From Lacrimispora saccharolytica (GTDB lineage: Bacteria > Bacillota > Clostridia > Lachnospirales > Lachnospiraceae): 64,000 bases of DNA. Location of the stretch: positions 1-64,000 of the forward strand of contig JADYUL010000007.1 in the NCBI GenBank assembly GCA_021531795.1. Reading direction: 5' to 3'. The position numbers and the translations under genes are program-made. Shown here in pieces: positions 8,861-17,369 of this stretch (position 1 is its first letter; every line of letters begins with the position of its first letter). Below the pieces are notes generated by a model, which saw only the letters and a list, made by a program, of their open reading frames with translations, made no database searches and was not told the origin of the DNA.

Positions 8861-9586
8861 ATGGAAGTATCGATAATCACTGTGTGTTACAATAGTGAAA
8901 AAACTATTGAAAGAACAATCAGAAGTGTTCTGAATCAAACATTTCAAGATTATGAATATATTATTGTTGATGGAGCATCTACTGACAAAACCTTGGATAT
9001 AATAAAAAGATATGAACCTGAGTTTGAAGGAAAGATGAGATGGATATCTGAACAAGATAATGGTATCTATTATGCCATGAACAAGGGCATTGGAATGGCA
9101 AAGGGAAAGTTGATCGGAATGATTAACAGCGATGATTACTATGAAATTAATGCTTTAGCAGATATGGTCGAAGCACAAGGAACAGAAGACTATCAGATTC
9201 TGTATGGATTTACTCGTTGTATCAGAGATGGAGAAGAAGTGTCAATTTCAATATCCTCCCACAGGAACTTGCGAGAACAAATGATATCACATCCGTCATC
9301 ATTTGTTACGAAGAAACTTTATGACGATTTAGGAATGTATGATACGCGGTATTATAGTGCCTCAGACTATGATTTTATGCTACGGATGTATGAGGATGGT
9401 AGAATAACATTTCGTCCGGTATACAAATTGATAGCAAATTTCTCACTAGGCGGGATGTGTGCTTCCTCGAAAGCATATTTGGAACTGTTGGATGTGAGAT
9501 TTAGACATGGTATTATCTCTGAAAAGGAGTATCGTACATTGTTATTCAAAGATAGAGTTTATAAATTATTACATGGTAATAGATGA
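8861..9586 (+). CDS. GT2 glycosyltransferase, WcaA/WcaE-like
   Basis: This short GT-A transferase has 241 residues. 'VSIITVCYNSEKTI' is the nucleotide-binding start, 'IIVDGASTDKT' and 'MINSDDYY' supply the acidic metal site, and 'HPSSFVTKKLYDDLG' and 'ASDYDFMLRM' are typical of the family that adds one sugar in colanic-acid-like pathways. It lacks membrane helices. AGGAGG about 8 bases before the ATG is a strong ribosome site. The paralogue at 57.8 kb shares most of the N-terminal motif wording, so the two probably arose by duplication or separate import of related cassettes. The ATGA stop/start overlap couples it to the large membrane protein downstream. Confidence 0.85.
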   Translation: MEVSIITVCYNSEKTIERTIRSVLNQTFQDYEYIIVDGASTDKTLDIIKRYEPEFEGKMRWISEQDNGIYYAMNKGIGMAKGKLIGMINSDDYYEINALADMVEAQGTEDYQILYGFTRCIRDGEEVSISISSHRNLREQMISHPSSFVTKKLYDDLGMYDTRYYSASDYDFMLRMYEDGRITFRPVYKLIANFSLGGMCASSKAYLELLDVRFRHGIISEKEYRTLLFKDRVYKLLHGNR

Positions 9587-11541
9587 TGAAAAGTGAAGTT
9601 GGAGTAAAGGGAATAATAAAGACATACATATTTACACTCATGTTTTTTTTGATGTGGAGTTGTCTGACCATATCATATAAAAATGTACTTTTATGTGTAT
9701 TTACGATACTGATAGCAGTATTATTGCTTGGCGCACTGGTTTGGAATAATAAAAGAATTGTTTGTTTAATGCCATTTTGGATGGAGATCAATATTGTGAT
9801 ATCCGCTATAGTTACCAAAGGATCATTATTGAAAGTTTTCAAATCCTCTGCATCGCCTAAGAGAGTCTTATTAACAATACTTGGATATTCTGTAGAAAGA
9901 AGTAATCTTGTATTGTTGATAATTGCCATGACATGGATGATGACTTATGTTTTTCTTCTAATATATGGGAAGGAATATGGCAAATACAGAGGATCCATTG
10001 CTAAACTGAAGAAATTGATTAAGAACAATTGGGAACTAATTGTATTAGTAATTATTGTAATAATTTTGAGTTATGACCCTAATTGGTATCAATTCAAATG
10101 GGACGGATATCTTTATTATCTTTCAATCTATGATAATAGTCTTACTCAGATGAGTGAATTGGGGCTGTATGGTCATCTGTCTTTGGGATTTTCAACTATT
10201 GTGATGCTATTAATATACTGCTTGGGTGATGCGGGAATCGCGTTACAAATGGGTAATATTTTCGTTCTAATTATTGGAACAGTATATTTCTATAGGATAG
10301 TAAAGCATGTTTTCAATAATAAAACAAGATTATTCTATTTTTTGGCAACAACTGTATTTGCTTTTTCTCCGTATATGGTAGGAATGGTTAATTACTATAG
10401 TCTTGATTACTATATGTTATGCCTATTTCCTGTATTTGTATACTATACCATAACTTCAAACTATTATATTGCCACAATCGCTTCTTTTTTCTTTTGTTTC
10501 ACAAAGGAACCGGCAGTTATTATTATGGCAGGCTACTGCATTGGTATGGCAATATTAGATTTGTATAATAAGCGAAATGTTTTTACAGAGTGGAAATACT
10601 ATTTGCTTGCTTTGCCATTATTATGTTGGATTGGTTTGCTGATTATGCTAGGGCCATGGGTAGGAGGTAATCATTCGGTTGGAATTAATATAGATTACAT
10701 AGTTGATAAACTGAAGGTAATGTATGTATTAAATTTCCATTGGTTGTTCCTGCTGTTAGTTGTATTTGGTACTCTATTTATCGTATCGTTAAGAAAGCAA
10801 CGGATAGATACTGGTATTTATATTATATTACCAATTATCACGGGACAACTCTTTTTCACTGTATTTAGTTGCTTTTTTATTACTGTTAATCATCCGCGAT
10901 ATAATGATGTTACAGCATTCTCATTGGTATTCCTGTTTGTGTTTGTAATGTCATATTTGGGTGAAAGGATAACAACTGTTTGCATGTCTTGTATGTCTAT
11001 ACTATTGCTAATATCGTCCTTTTATACACTTGATCCTATTACTAGGGCAGTATTTCCCAACATTCATTGCGGAAGTACTACCATGATATCAACAAGTGAT
11101 AATGTGGGAGATGCTACAATATATAACAAACAGATGCTTTGGCAGGAAAAAGGAATTAGTGAAGCGATTGGAGATGCTATAGATTCAGATAGTATTATTG
11201 TTATTCCGCTTTTGAAGAATACAACTAATGCATGTGATGGAATGTCTTATTTTATTTCTATGACTAGTGATATTCAGACTGATATCGATTTTTGGGATTC
11301 AAGTCGTGAACTTCGTTTGCCTGTATCTACAAAGAAATCTGTTGGTTTTGAAAAACTAATTATCGCAAAGGATTACGATCTGAGCAAAGAATATAAGACT
11401 CATAAAGTAAGTATAATATATTCTGAACATGAAGCAGATGAAGGGATTGAAGCGGTTCTTTCACAAATTGAAGTTGAAAATACTGTTTCCTACGAATATA
11501 GAGGATGGAAGATAAATCGAGTTACAGGAATGGTTAAATAA
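9583..11541 (+). CDS. large polytopic membrane protein, GT-C-like
   Basis: The protein has 652 residues with about a dozen predicted membrane segments and a soluble C-terminal domain of about 150 residues. The loop near residue 165-185 ('YDPNWYQFKWDGYLYYL') carries acidic residues where GT-C enzymes keep their catalytic aspartate, and it resembles the 'KWDDYSHW' loop of the protein at 41 kb. I infer a GT-C-type sugar transferase using a polyprenyl-phosphate sugar on the outer face, but I do not recognise the family. It is coupled to the upstream GT2 by an ATGA overlap and ends the AT-rich cassette. The 97-base gap after it contains a terminator/promoter element. Confidence 0.65.
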   Translation: MMKSEVGVKGIIKTYIFTLMFFLMWSCLTISYKNVLLCVFTILIAVLLLGALVWNNKRIVCLMPFWMEINIVISAIVTKGSLLKVFKSSASPKRVLLTILGYSVERSNLVLLIIAMTWMMTYVFLLIYGKEYGKYRGSIAKLKKLIKNNWELIVLVIIVIILSYDPNWYQFKWDGYLYYLSIYDNSLTQMSELGLYGHLSLGFSTIVMLLIYCLGDAGIALQMGNIFVLIIGTVYFYRIVKHVFNNKTRLFYFLATTVFAFSPYMVGMVNYYSLDYYMLCLFPVFVYYTITSNYYIATIASFFFCFTKEPAVIIMAGYCIGMAILDLYNKRNVFTEWKYYLLALPLLCWIGLLIMLGPWVGGNHSVGINIDYIVDKLKVMYVLNFHWLFLLLVVFGTLFIVSLRKQRIDTGIYIILPIITGQLFFTVFSCFFITVNHPRYNDVTAFSLVFLFVFVMSYLGERITTVCMSCMSILLLISSFYTLDPITRAVFPNIHCGSTTMISTSDNVGDATIYNKQMLWQEKGISEAIGDAIDSDSIIVIPLLKNTTNACDGMSYFISMTSDIQTDIDFWDSSRELRLPVSTKKSVGFEKLIIAKDYDLSKEYKTHKVSIIYSEHEADEGIEAVLSQIEVENTVSYEYRGWKINRVTGMVK

Positions 11542-11585
11542 AGATTGTTCTCATTAAACAATAATTTTTGATAAATATAAGAAAA

Positions 11586-11630
11586 TAGACGACTACTCCC
11601 CAATAGTGTATAATTTATTGGGGAGTTTTT
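11586..11630 (+). promoter_or_regulatory. combined terminator and promoter element, copy 1
   Basis: An 11-bp perfect inverted repeat (arms 11595-11605 and 11616-11626) with a 10-base loop is followed by TTTTT, an intrinsic terminator for upstream transcription. The loop contains TATAAT (11609-11614), and TAGACG (11586-11591) lies 17 bases upstream of it, so the same DNA also makes a promoter. The right arm supplies GGGGAG, the only Shine-Dalgarno candidate for the ATG at 11639. If transcription starts upstream, the hairpin would hide it. A near-identical copy is at 24.4 kb. In the copy-1 strand the frame ending TAA at 11611-11613 also reads like the tail of the gene ending at 24.42 kb. Confidence 0.6.
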
Positions 11631-11638
11631 AAAAGAAT

Positions 11639-13030
11639 ATGAATAAGAAAAATAAATTTATCCAGACATATGTATTACTGATTCTTGAGATAATCTGCAT
11701 AATTATCTCATATTATTTTGCTCATAGACTGAGATACAAGGGTGGACAGAGATATTATGAGGTTGATCTAATTGTTTGTTTATCATTGGTTGTATTTGCT
11801 CTTGTATTAAGTCTCGTTTTGGATTGGAATAAATTTATCTATAAGAGGGGATATATAGATGAGTTTCTTGCAATATGCAAATACGAAATCTGTATGTCAG
11901 TTGCTCTCGCATTTATAGTGTTTGTTTTACGACTGGAAGATTTTTCCAGATTGGTATTTGGTACATATGCTGTACTAAATATGATACTGACATATAGTGT
12001 CCATATTATATATAAGAAATGGCTGTGGGATGTCTATAGGAAGAGTGTTGGCTCGGATAAAATTGTTGTCATTACCCGTAGCAGGTATGTGAAGGACATT
12101 GTTGCAGGCGTTCATGAAGAGGGCGAGTGGAGCTCGCAAATAATAGGACTAATCCTTGTGGATGACACTGAGGCTGATACTCTTGAAGGAATTCCGGTTG
12201 TGGGTAACAAAGATAATATTGAATCGATCCTGAGTCAGCTTACGATGGATATAGCTTTCCTCTACGTTCCGGGTATGGAAGAAGATGAGAAGAATAGGAT
12301 TATAGATATTATCGAGACCATGGGTGTGACCTGCTACTATGGACTTGGTCATAAGATGCAGGTACAGAATGTCGGAATCTATGCAGGATACACAGTTGTG
12401 GCATATGAGCAGAGATATATAGACTACAAGAGACAGGTGATTAAGAGACTGTTCGACATTCTTGGTGCAATTGTTGGACTGATAATAACCGGTGTTTTAT
12501 TCCCTTTTATTGCATTGGCAATCAAGATTGATTCACCGGGGCCTGTTATTTTCTCTCAGACCAGGATAGGTCGAAATGGTAGACGTTTCAACATGTATAA
12601 GTTCCGTTCTATGTATATAGATGCAGAGGAGCGTAAGAAGGAGCTTATGGCTCAGAACGAAGTAAGCGGACTCATGTTCAAGATGGAGGATGATCCGAGA
12701 ATTACTAAGGTTGGTAAATTCATAAGAAAGACCAGTATCGATGAATTGCCACAGTTTGTAAACGTTCTTCTGGGAGACATGAGTCTTATTGGAACCAGAC
12801 CACCGACAGTGGATGAATTCGAGCAGTACAGCCCGCATTACAGGAGAAGGCTTAGCATTACTCCGGGACTTACAGGTCTATGGCAGGTGAGCGGAAGAAG
12901 TGATATCACCGACTTCGATGAAGTAGTTAATCTTGATTTGGAGTATATAGATAATTGGAGTCTTACATTGGATTTTAAGATTCTGGTCAAAACATTTGGT
13001 GTAGTACTGAGAGGCTCCGGTTCGAAATAA
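11639..13030 (+). CDS. initiating polyprenyl-phosphate sugar-1-phosphate transferase (WbaP/WcaJ type)
   Basis: This 463-residue protein has four to five N-terminal membrane helices, a central CoA-binding-like Rossmann domain (residues about 140-260), and a C-terminal bacterial sugar transferase domain from about 270. The catalytic domain shows 'KRLFDILGA', 'SPGPVIFSQTRIGRNG', 'KFRSM', 'DELPQFVNVLLGDMSLIGTRPP' and 'ITPGLTGLWQVSGRSD'. Family members transfer a hexose-1-phosphate (glucose or galactose) from UDP-sugar to undecaprenyl phosphate and so start a repeat unit. It sits directly after a promoter element and heads a group with a GT4 and a PglK-like flippase, so it probably begins one complete glycan pathway. 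A remnant of a related gene start is visible at 24.44 kb. Sugar specificity cannot be read. Confidence 0.9.
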   Translation: MNKKNKFIQTYVLLILEIICIIISYYFAHRLRYKGGQRYYEVDLIVCLSLVVFALVLSLVLDWNKFIYKRGYIDEFLAICKYEICMSVALAFIVFVLRLEDFSRLVFGTYAVLNMILTYSVHIIYKKWLWDVYRKSVGSDKIVVITRSRYVKDIVAGVHEEGEWSSQIIGLILVDDTEADTLEGIPVVGNKDNIESILSQLTMDIAFLYVPGMEEDEKNRIIDIIETMGVTCYYGLGHKMQVQNVGIYAGYTVVAYEQRYIDYKRQVIKRLFDILGAIVGLIITGVLFPFIALAIKIDSPGPVIFSQTRIGRNGRRFNMYKFRSMYIDAEERKKELMAQNEVSGLMFKMEDDPRITKVGKFIRKTSIDELPQFVNVLLGDMSLIGTRPPTVDEFEQYSPHYRRRLSITPGLTGLWQVSGRSDITDFDEVVNLDLEYIDNWSLTLDFKILVKTFGVVLRGSGSK

Positions 13031-13034
13031 GCTT

Positions 13035-14168
13035 ATGAAGAAGATTATTCATTTAATTCCTACTTTGGAAGGTGGCGGAGCCGAGACAATGATTAAAGAC
13101 TATGCTGCGCTAACTGACAGGAACACGTGTGAAATAATAGTTGTTGTATGGTCCGGGAAGAAAAAATCATATGTCGAGAATGAAATACTGGCAACAAAGT
13201 GTAAGGTAATCTTTCTTCAAGAGTTGAGGTACGGAGAAAAGAGTAACCTAAGCATCTTGGAACGCGTATATAGAAAAATTGGAAGGTATATTGATTTCAG
13301 GCATATAGTTAATAGTGAAAAACCTGATGTTATTCATATGCATCTTCGTATAGGAATATATCCAATTATAATTCCATATAAAAAACTAGGAATTAAATAT
13401 TTCTATACTGTTCATAATGTTCTTGACCGATATTTCACCAAGAAGATAGGGCTAAATTCGAAATATTTGGACTACAGGGTGGCCAAATATCTATCCGGAA
13501 AGGATAGAATATCATTTATTGCTTTACACGAAGGATTAAATGAAGAGATACGTTCATATTTCAATACCGATGCAGTTTATACGGTGAATAATGGTATTCG
13601 TATGGAACGTTTTGTGCCGGAACTGTACAATCGAAATGAGATAAGGGGGGCTTTGGGGATCAGACCACAGGACTATCTGGTGGGAAATGTTGGAAGCTTT
13701 AGTGAGCAGAAGAATCACGGTATGATTCTTGATGTATTCTGTGATGTAATTAAGAGACGCCCTGATTCAAAACTTCTTCTTGTTGGTAGAGGCGTAGAAA
13801 GACCTAAAATAGAGGCAAGAATTAAAAAACTGAACATAGAAGATAAGGTGATAATCCTTGAGAATAGGGATGATGTACCGGCTCTTATGAGTGCGATGGA
13901 TGTGTTCTTATTCCCATCAAAATGGGAGGGCTTTGGTAATGTCCTTATTGAGGCTCAGTGTATGGGATTAAGGTGCATAATATCGGACAGAGTGCCCGAG
14001 GCTGTTAGATTAACTAATCTTGTGGTTGTTAGGTCATTAGAGGACAGTCCCTCAGAATGGGCAGAAACATTGCTTGATAATACTATACTTGGTTCACCTA
14101 TTGGTAAACTGGAAGATTATGATATGAGAAAGAGTGTTGATAAACTGATCGAACTCTATGAGATGTGA
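13035..14168 (+). CDS. GT4 family glycosyltransferase
   Basis: The protein is a GT-B glycosyltransferase of 377 residues. 'IHLIPTLEGGGAETM' is the classic GT4 N-terminal loop that binds the acceptor/donor phosphate. 'VGNVGSFSEQKNH' begins the C-terminal domain, 'LLLVGRGVERPKIE' follows, and the EX7E motif is intact ('WEGFGNVLIEAQCMG'). It starts 4 bases after the initiating transferase stop, so it probably adds the second sugar to the lipid-linked hexose. It is soluble and inner-face associated by family precedent. No unusual insertions are seen. The donor sugar is unknown. Confidence 0.88.
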   Translation: MKKIIHLIPTLEGGGAETMIKDYAALTDRNTCEIIVVVWSGKKKSYVENEILATKCKVIFLQELRYGEKSNLSILERVYRKIGRYIDFRHIVNSEKPDVIHMHLRIGIYPIIIPYKKLGIKYFYTVHNVLDRYFTKKIGLNSKYLDYRVAKYLSGKDRISFIALHEGLNEEIRSYFNTDAVYTVNNGIRMERFVPELYNRNEIRGALGIRPQDYLVGNVGSFSEQKNHGMILDVFCDVIKRRPDSKLLLVGRGVERPKIEARIKKLNIEDKVIILENRDDVPALMSAMDVFLFPSKWEGFGNVLIEAQCMGLRCIISDRVPEAVRLTNLVVVRSLEDSPSEWAETLLDNTILGSPIGKLEDYDMRKSVDKLIELYEM

Positions 14169-14181
14169 ATAAGATAATAAT

Positions 14182-15933
14182 ATGTCAAGAGATTTACTGA
14201 AGAAACTATCTGCCATTCTGGACAGAGGACAGAAAATTAGAATACTTGGATTGATGGTACTGATTCTTATTGGTGGATTACTGGAGACAGCCAGTGCTTC
14301 CCTAATCCTTCCGTTGGTTAGTGCTATTCTTGATGAAGAAAAGTTTGCAGAAAACAGGTATGTGATGCAGATTAGAGAGCTGCTTGGGATTGAAAGTATA
14401 CGTACCTTCACCTTGTGTATGCTTACGTTTATTATTGCTAACTATATATTTAAGGCAGTATTTCTGATTCTACAGACATATTTGCTTGCCAGATTTGCCA
14501 ATAAGAACAGGGCAAGATGTACCACTAATTTGTTATGGCAGTTCCTGCACAGACCGTATGAATATTATCTGTATGCAGAGACCAGTGATATTATCCGAAC
14601 AATTTATGGAGATATGGATAATATATTCAACCTTCTGCTTCAGTGTATGAATTTTGCATCAGAGCTTGTGGTATCGTTGTGCCTTGGAGTGTTCCTATTG
14701 ATTACAGACTGGAAGATGTGTCTGCTTATGGTACTTCTTCTTGGAGTGCTTACATTAATAAATGTGAAGGTTATTAAGAAACACCTGAACATAGCAGGTG
14801 AGGGTTCGAGAATAACCCAGGCAGGTATGTATAAGTGGATACTTCAGGGAGCCTCCGGAATAAAGGATGTGAAGGTACTTAGGAAGGAATATTACTTCAC
14901 TGACAGGTATTCTGACAGCGCAGAAGGTTATGCTGATAATCAGATTAAATACAATGTTCTTACCAATCTTCCGAGACTGCTTATTGAAGCAGTAGCAATT
15001 CTTGGAATACTCATATATGTTATGATCAGTATGCTTATGGGGGTAAATATTGCATCACTTATGACAACAATTGCAGCCTTTGCAGTAGCGGCAATGAGGT
15101 TACTTCCCAGTGTCAACAGACTGAATACATATATTGCCAATATTGCATACTTTGAGCCGGCATTGGACTTTATATATGAGAATGTGAACACCAAGGGTCT
15201 CAGTGAGGAGAATGTCCTAATAACCCATAATCCTACAGAGGAATATGTACCGGCACTCTCATTCAAGGATAAAATAGAACTTAATGATATCACCTTCGCA
15301 TATCCCAATACAGATAAGAATATCTTCACTCATGCAGATATGACCGTACCAATTGGTGCATCTGTAGGAGTGGTTGGTGCTTCCGGAGCAGGTAAGAGTA
15401 CAATTGTTGATATTATGCTGGGTCTCCTTGAGGTTAAGTCCGGCGAGATTCTGTGTGACGGAATTGATGCAATTGAGCATTATCCTGAGTGGTTGTCTCA
15501 TATAGGTTATATTCCACAGACCATCTATATGCTTGATGATAGTATCAGACGTAATATTGCCTTTGGTGTGGATGATAATGATATAGATGATGACAGAGTA
15601 TGGGCGGTTCTTAAGGAAGCACAGATGATGGACTTTGTTAAGGATTTGCCTGATGGACTGGATGCCCAGATAGGAGAGAGGGGAGTCAGAATATCCGGCG
15701 GTCAGAGACAGAGGCTTGGTATTGCCAGAGCTCTGTACCATAATCCTCAGATTCTCATCTTTGATGAGGCAACCTCTGCGCTTGATAATGACACAGAGAC
15801 AGCCATTATGGATGCCATAGACAGTTTGCATGGTCAGAAGACTATGGTTATTATTGCTCACAGATTAAGAACCATTGAGAATTGTGACATCATATATGAA
15901 GTAAAGGATGAGAAGATAAACAGAACAAGATGA
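14182..15933 (+). CDS. PglK-like ABC transporter, lipid-linked oligosaccharide flippase
   Basis: This is a half-transporter of 583 residues: six membrane helices (about 20-320) fused to an ATPase domain (about 345-583). Walker A is 'GASGAGKST' near residue 398, the signature is 'ISGGQRQRLGIARAL', Walker B is 'ILIFDEATSALD', and the switch His is in 'IIAHRLRT'. The 'LETASASLILPLVSAI' first helix is typical of PglK/WlaB-type flippases, which move undecaprenyl-diphosphate oligosaccharides across the membrane. It follows the initiating transferase and GT4 closely and overlaps the next gene by ATGA. A second, diverged copy starts at 62.4 kb, so two distinct lipid-linked glycans may be exported. 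Confidence 0.88.
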   Translation: MSRDLLKKLSAILDRGQKIRILGLMVLILIGGLLETASASLILPLVSAILDEEKFAENRYVMQIRELLGIESIRTFTLCMLTFIIANYIFKAVFLILQTYLLARFANKNRARCTTNLLWQFLHRPYEYYLYAETSDIIRTIYGDMDNIFNLLLQCMNFASELVVSLCLGVFLLITDWKMCLLMVLLLGVLTLINVKVIKKHLNIAGEGSRITQAGMYKWILQGASGIKDVKVLRKEYYFTDRYSDSAEGYADNQIKYNVLTNLPRLLIEAVAILGILIYVMISMLMGVNIASLMTTIAAFAVAAMRLLPSVNRLNTYIANIAYFEPALDFIYENVNTKGLSEENVLITHNPTEEYVPALSFKDKIELNDITFAYPNTDKNIFTHADMTVPIGASVGVVGASGAGKSTIVDIMLGLLEVKSGEILCDGIDAIEHYPEWLSHIGYIPQTIYMLDDSIRRNIAFGVDDNDIDDDRVWAVLKEAQMMDFVKDLPDGLDAQIGERGVRISGGQRQRLGIARALYHNPQILIFDEATSALDNDTETAIMDAIDSLHGQKTMVIIAHRLRTIENCDIIYEVKDEKINRTR

Positions 15934-17339
15934 AGAAACTGACTGATAAGATAAGGAACAATTCCATATGTGATAACCTGTTATGGATCATTCCTATGCT
16001 GTTTTACATCTTCTTCTGGTTATTTGATGGTGTGGTTTGGTGTGCCGATACCAACAGTTATGTAGAACTTAATCCAAGCAGAGAGCCGCTTTATCCGATT
16101 TTCCTAAGTTTGTTCAGAGGAATCTTTGGTGCCGAGATGACTATTTGGAATGGTCAGTATCTATATCTGTTTGTGGCAGTAGGTGTTCAGAGCATATTGG
16201 CAGCGGTCACAACCTCAATCATGGCGCTTTTCCTTAAGAAGGAATATAAGCTAGATATACTGTGTTCATATGCTGTTATGGCATTGCCACTGATGACATC
16301 CCTGTTATGCAGATTCGCTGCTAACAGGGCTTCTATGTATACGAACAGTATTATGACGGAGAGCCTGGCGATAAGCTTATATCTGCTGTTCTTCAGGTTC
16401 CTGATTGACTATGTCATTCATCATAGTCACAAGGCTATGTGGGCATGCATTTTGTTGTCGTTTATTGGAATTAGTGTAAGAAAGCAGATGCTTGTATGCC
16501 TGGCATTGATAATAATTGGTATCATCTATGTGAGCATCAGGGCAAAGTCAGGACTTCTGAAGGGTCTGATTAATGTTGTATTGCTGTCTGTGCTTGTGAT
16601 AGCTTGTGTCAAAGCGCTTGATCTTGGGTATAACAAGATCGTCAGGGACAAGTGGATGACTCATACTGAGGATAACAGATTCATAACAACGATGGCTATA
16701 TACACGGCAGACAGAGAATATGTTGAGTATATAGAGCCAAGGCTTAAAGAACTGTTTCTTCAGATATATGATATCTGCGATGAGAATGGATGGCTGATGA
16801 ATGCTGAGCCGACAGGTATATATAACAGGTCTGAGCATTTCTCCAATAATTACGACCATATTCAGCTTGATACCATGCAGCAGATCCTGCTTAGTGTTAA
16901 GGATACCGGAGAGTACAATTTCCTGGGCGAAGGTGAAGTGATGGATTTAATTAGGGAATCCTTCAATGCAAGTCTTCTTCCTCACGAGGTGGGACGACTC
17001 ATTAGGGTATTTGCAATTAATTTTATCACCGGTATGGTTACAACGGTTTCTCAGAATAGGCCAATATTCTACTGGTACACCCTAGTGGCATTTGCGGCGT
17101 ATATAGGTCTGCTTGTAAGGAATATTATTAAAGAACGTAGCGTATCATCTGCTTCAATAATGGGAATATGTGTACTTCTTGGAATAATTGGCAATGTGTC
17201 ACTGGTATCCGCTGTAATATTCTGTCAGACAAGATATACAATATACAATATGGCATTGTTCTATATGGCTATGATAGTGATGCTGGCTGATATAAGGAAA
17301 TACGGAAATGAGAAATTGGTAACGATATCAAGAGATTAG
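15930..17339 (+). CDS. polytopic membrane protein, GT-C-like
   Basis: The 469-residue protein has about ten membrane segments. After the first helix comes a loop with 'CADTNSYVELN' and 'REPLYPIF'; acidic residues in the first extracytoplasmic loop are what GT-C glycosyltransferases use for catalysis. 'NSIMTESLAISLYLLF' and the long loop at residues about 240-350 fit that architecture. I infer a GT-C sugar transferase acting on the flipped lipid-linked glycan, or an outer-face modification enzyme. The family is unnamed to me. It is coupled to the PglK-like flippase by an ATGA overlap. The 3' end of a relative of this gene survives as a remnant at 24.51 kb, with a shared 21-base block. Confidence 0.7.
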   Translation: MKKLTDKIRNNSICDNLLWIIPMLFYIFFWLFDGVVWCADTNSYVELNPSREPLYPIFLSLFRGIFGAEMTIWNGQYLYLFVAVGVQSILAAVTTSIMALFLKKEYKLDILCSYAVMALPLMTSLLCRFAANRASMYTNSIMTESLAISLYLLFFRFLIDYVIHHSHKAMWACILLSFIGISVRKQMLVCLALIIIGIIYVSIRAKSGLLKGLINVVLLSVLVIACVKALDLGYNKIVRDKWMTHTEDNRFITTMAIYTADREYVEYIEPRLKELFLQIYDICDENGWLMNAEPTGIYNRSEHFSNNYDHIQLDTMQQILLSVKDTGEYNFLGEGEVMDLIRESFNASLLPHEVGRLIRVFAINFITGMVTTVSQNRPIFYWYTLVAFAAYIGLLVRNIIKERSVSSASIMGICVLLGIIGNVSLVSAVIFCQTRYTIYNMALFYMAMIVMLADIRKYGNEKLVTISRD

Positions 17340-17369
17340 TCGCTATAACTGTACTGAGAGGCAAAATAG

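Noticed and set aside
15259-15861. 200-codon minus-strand frame
   Set aside because: It is antisense to the ATPase domain of the PglK-like flippase, which carries intact Walker and signature motifs. I read it as a shadow frame.
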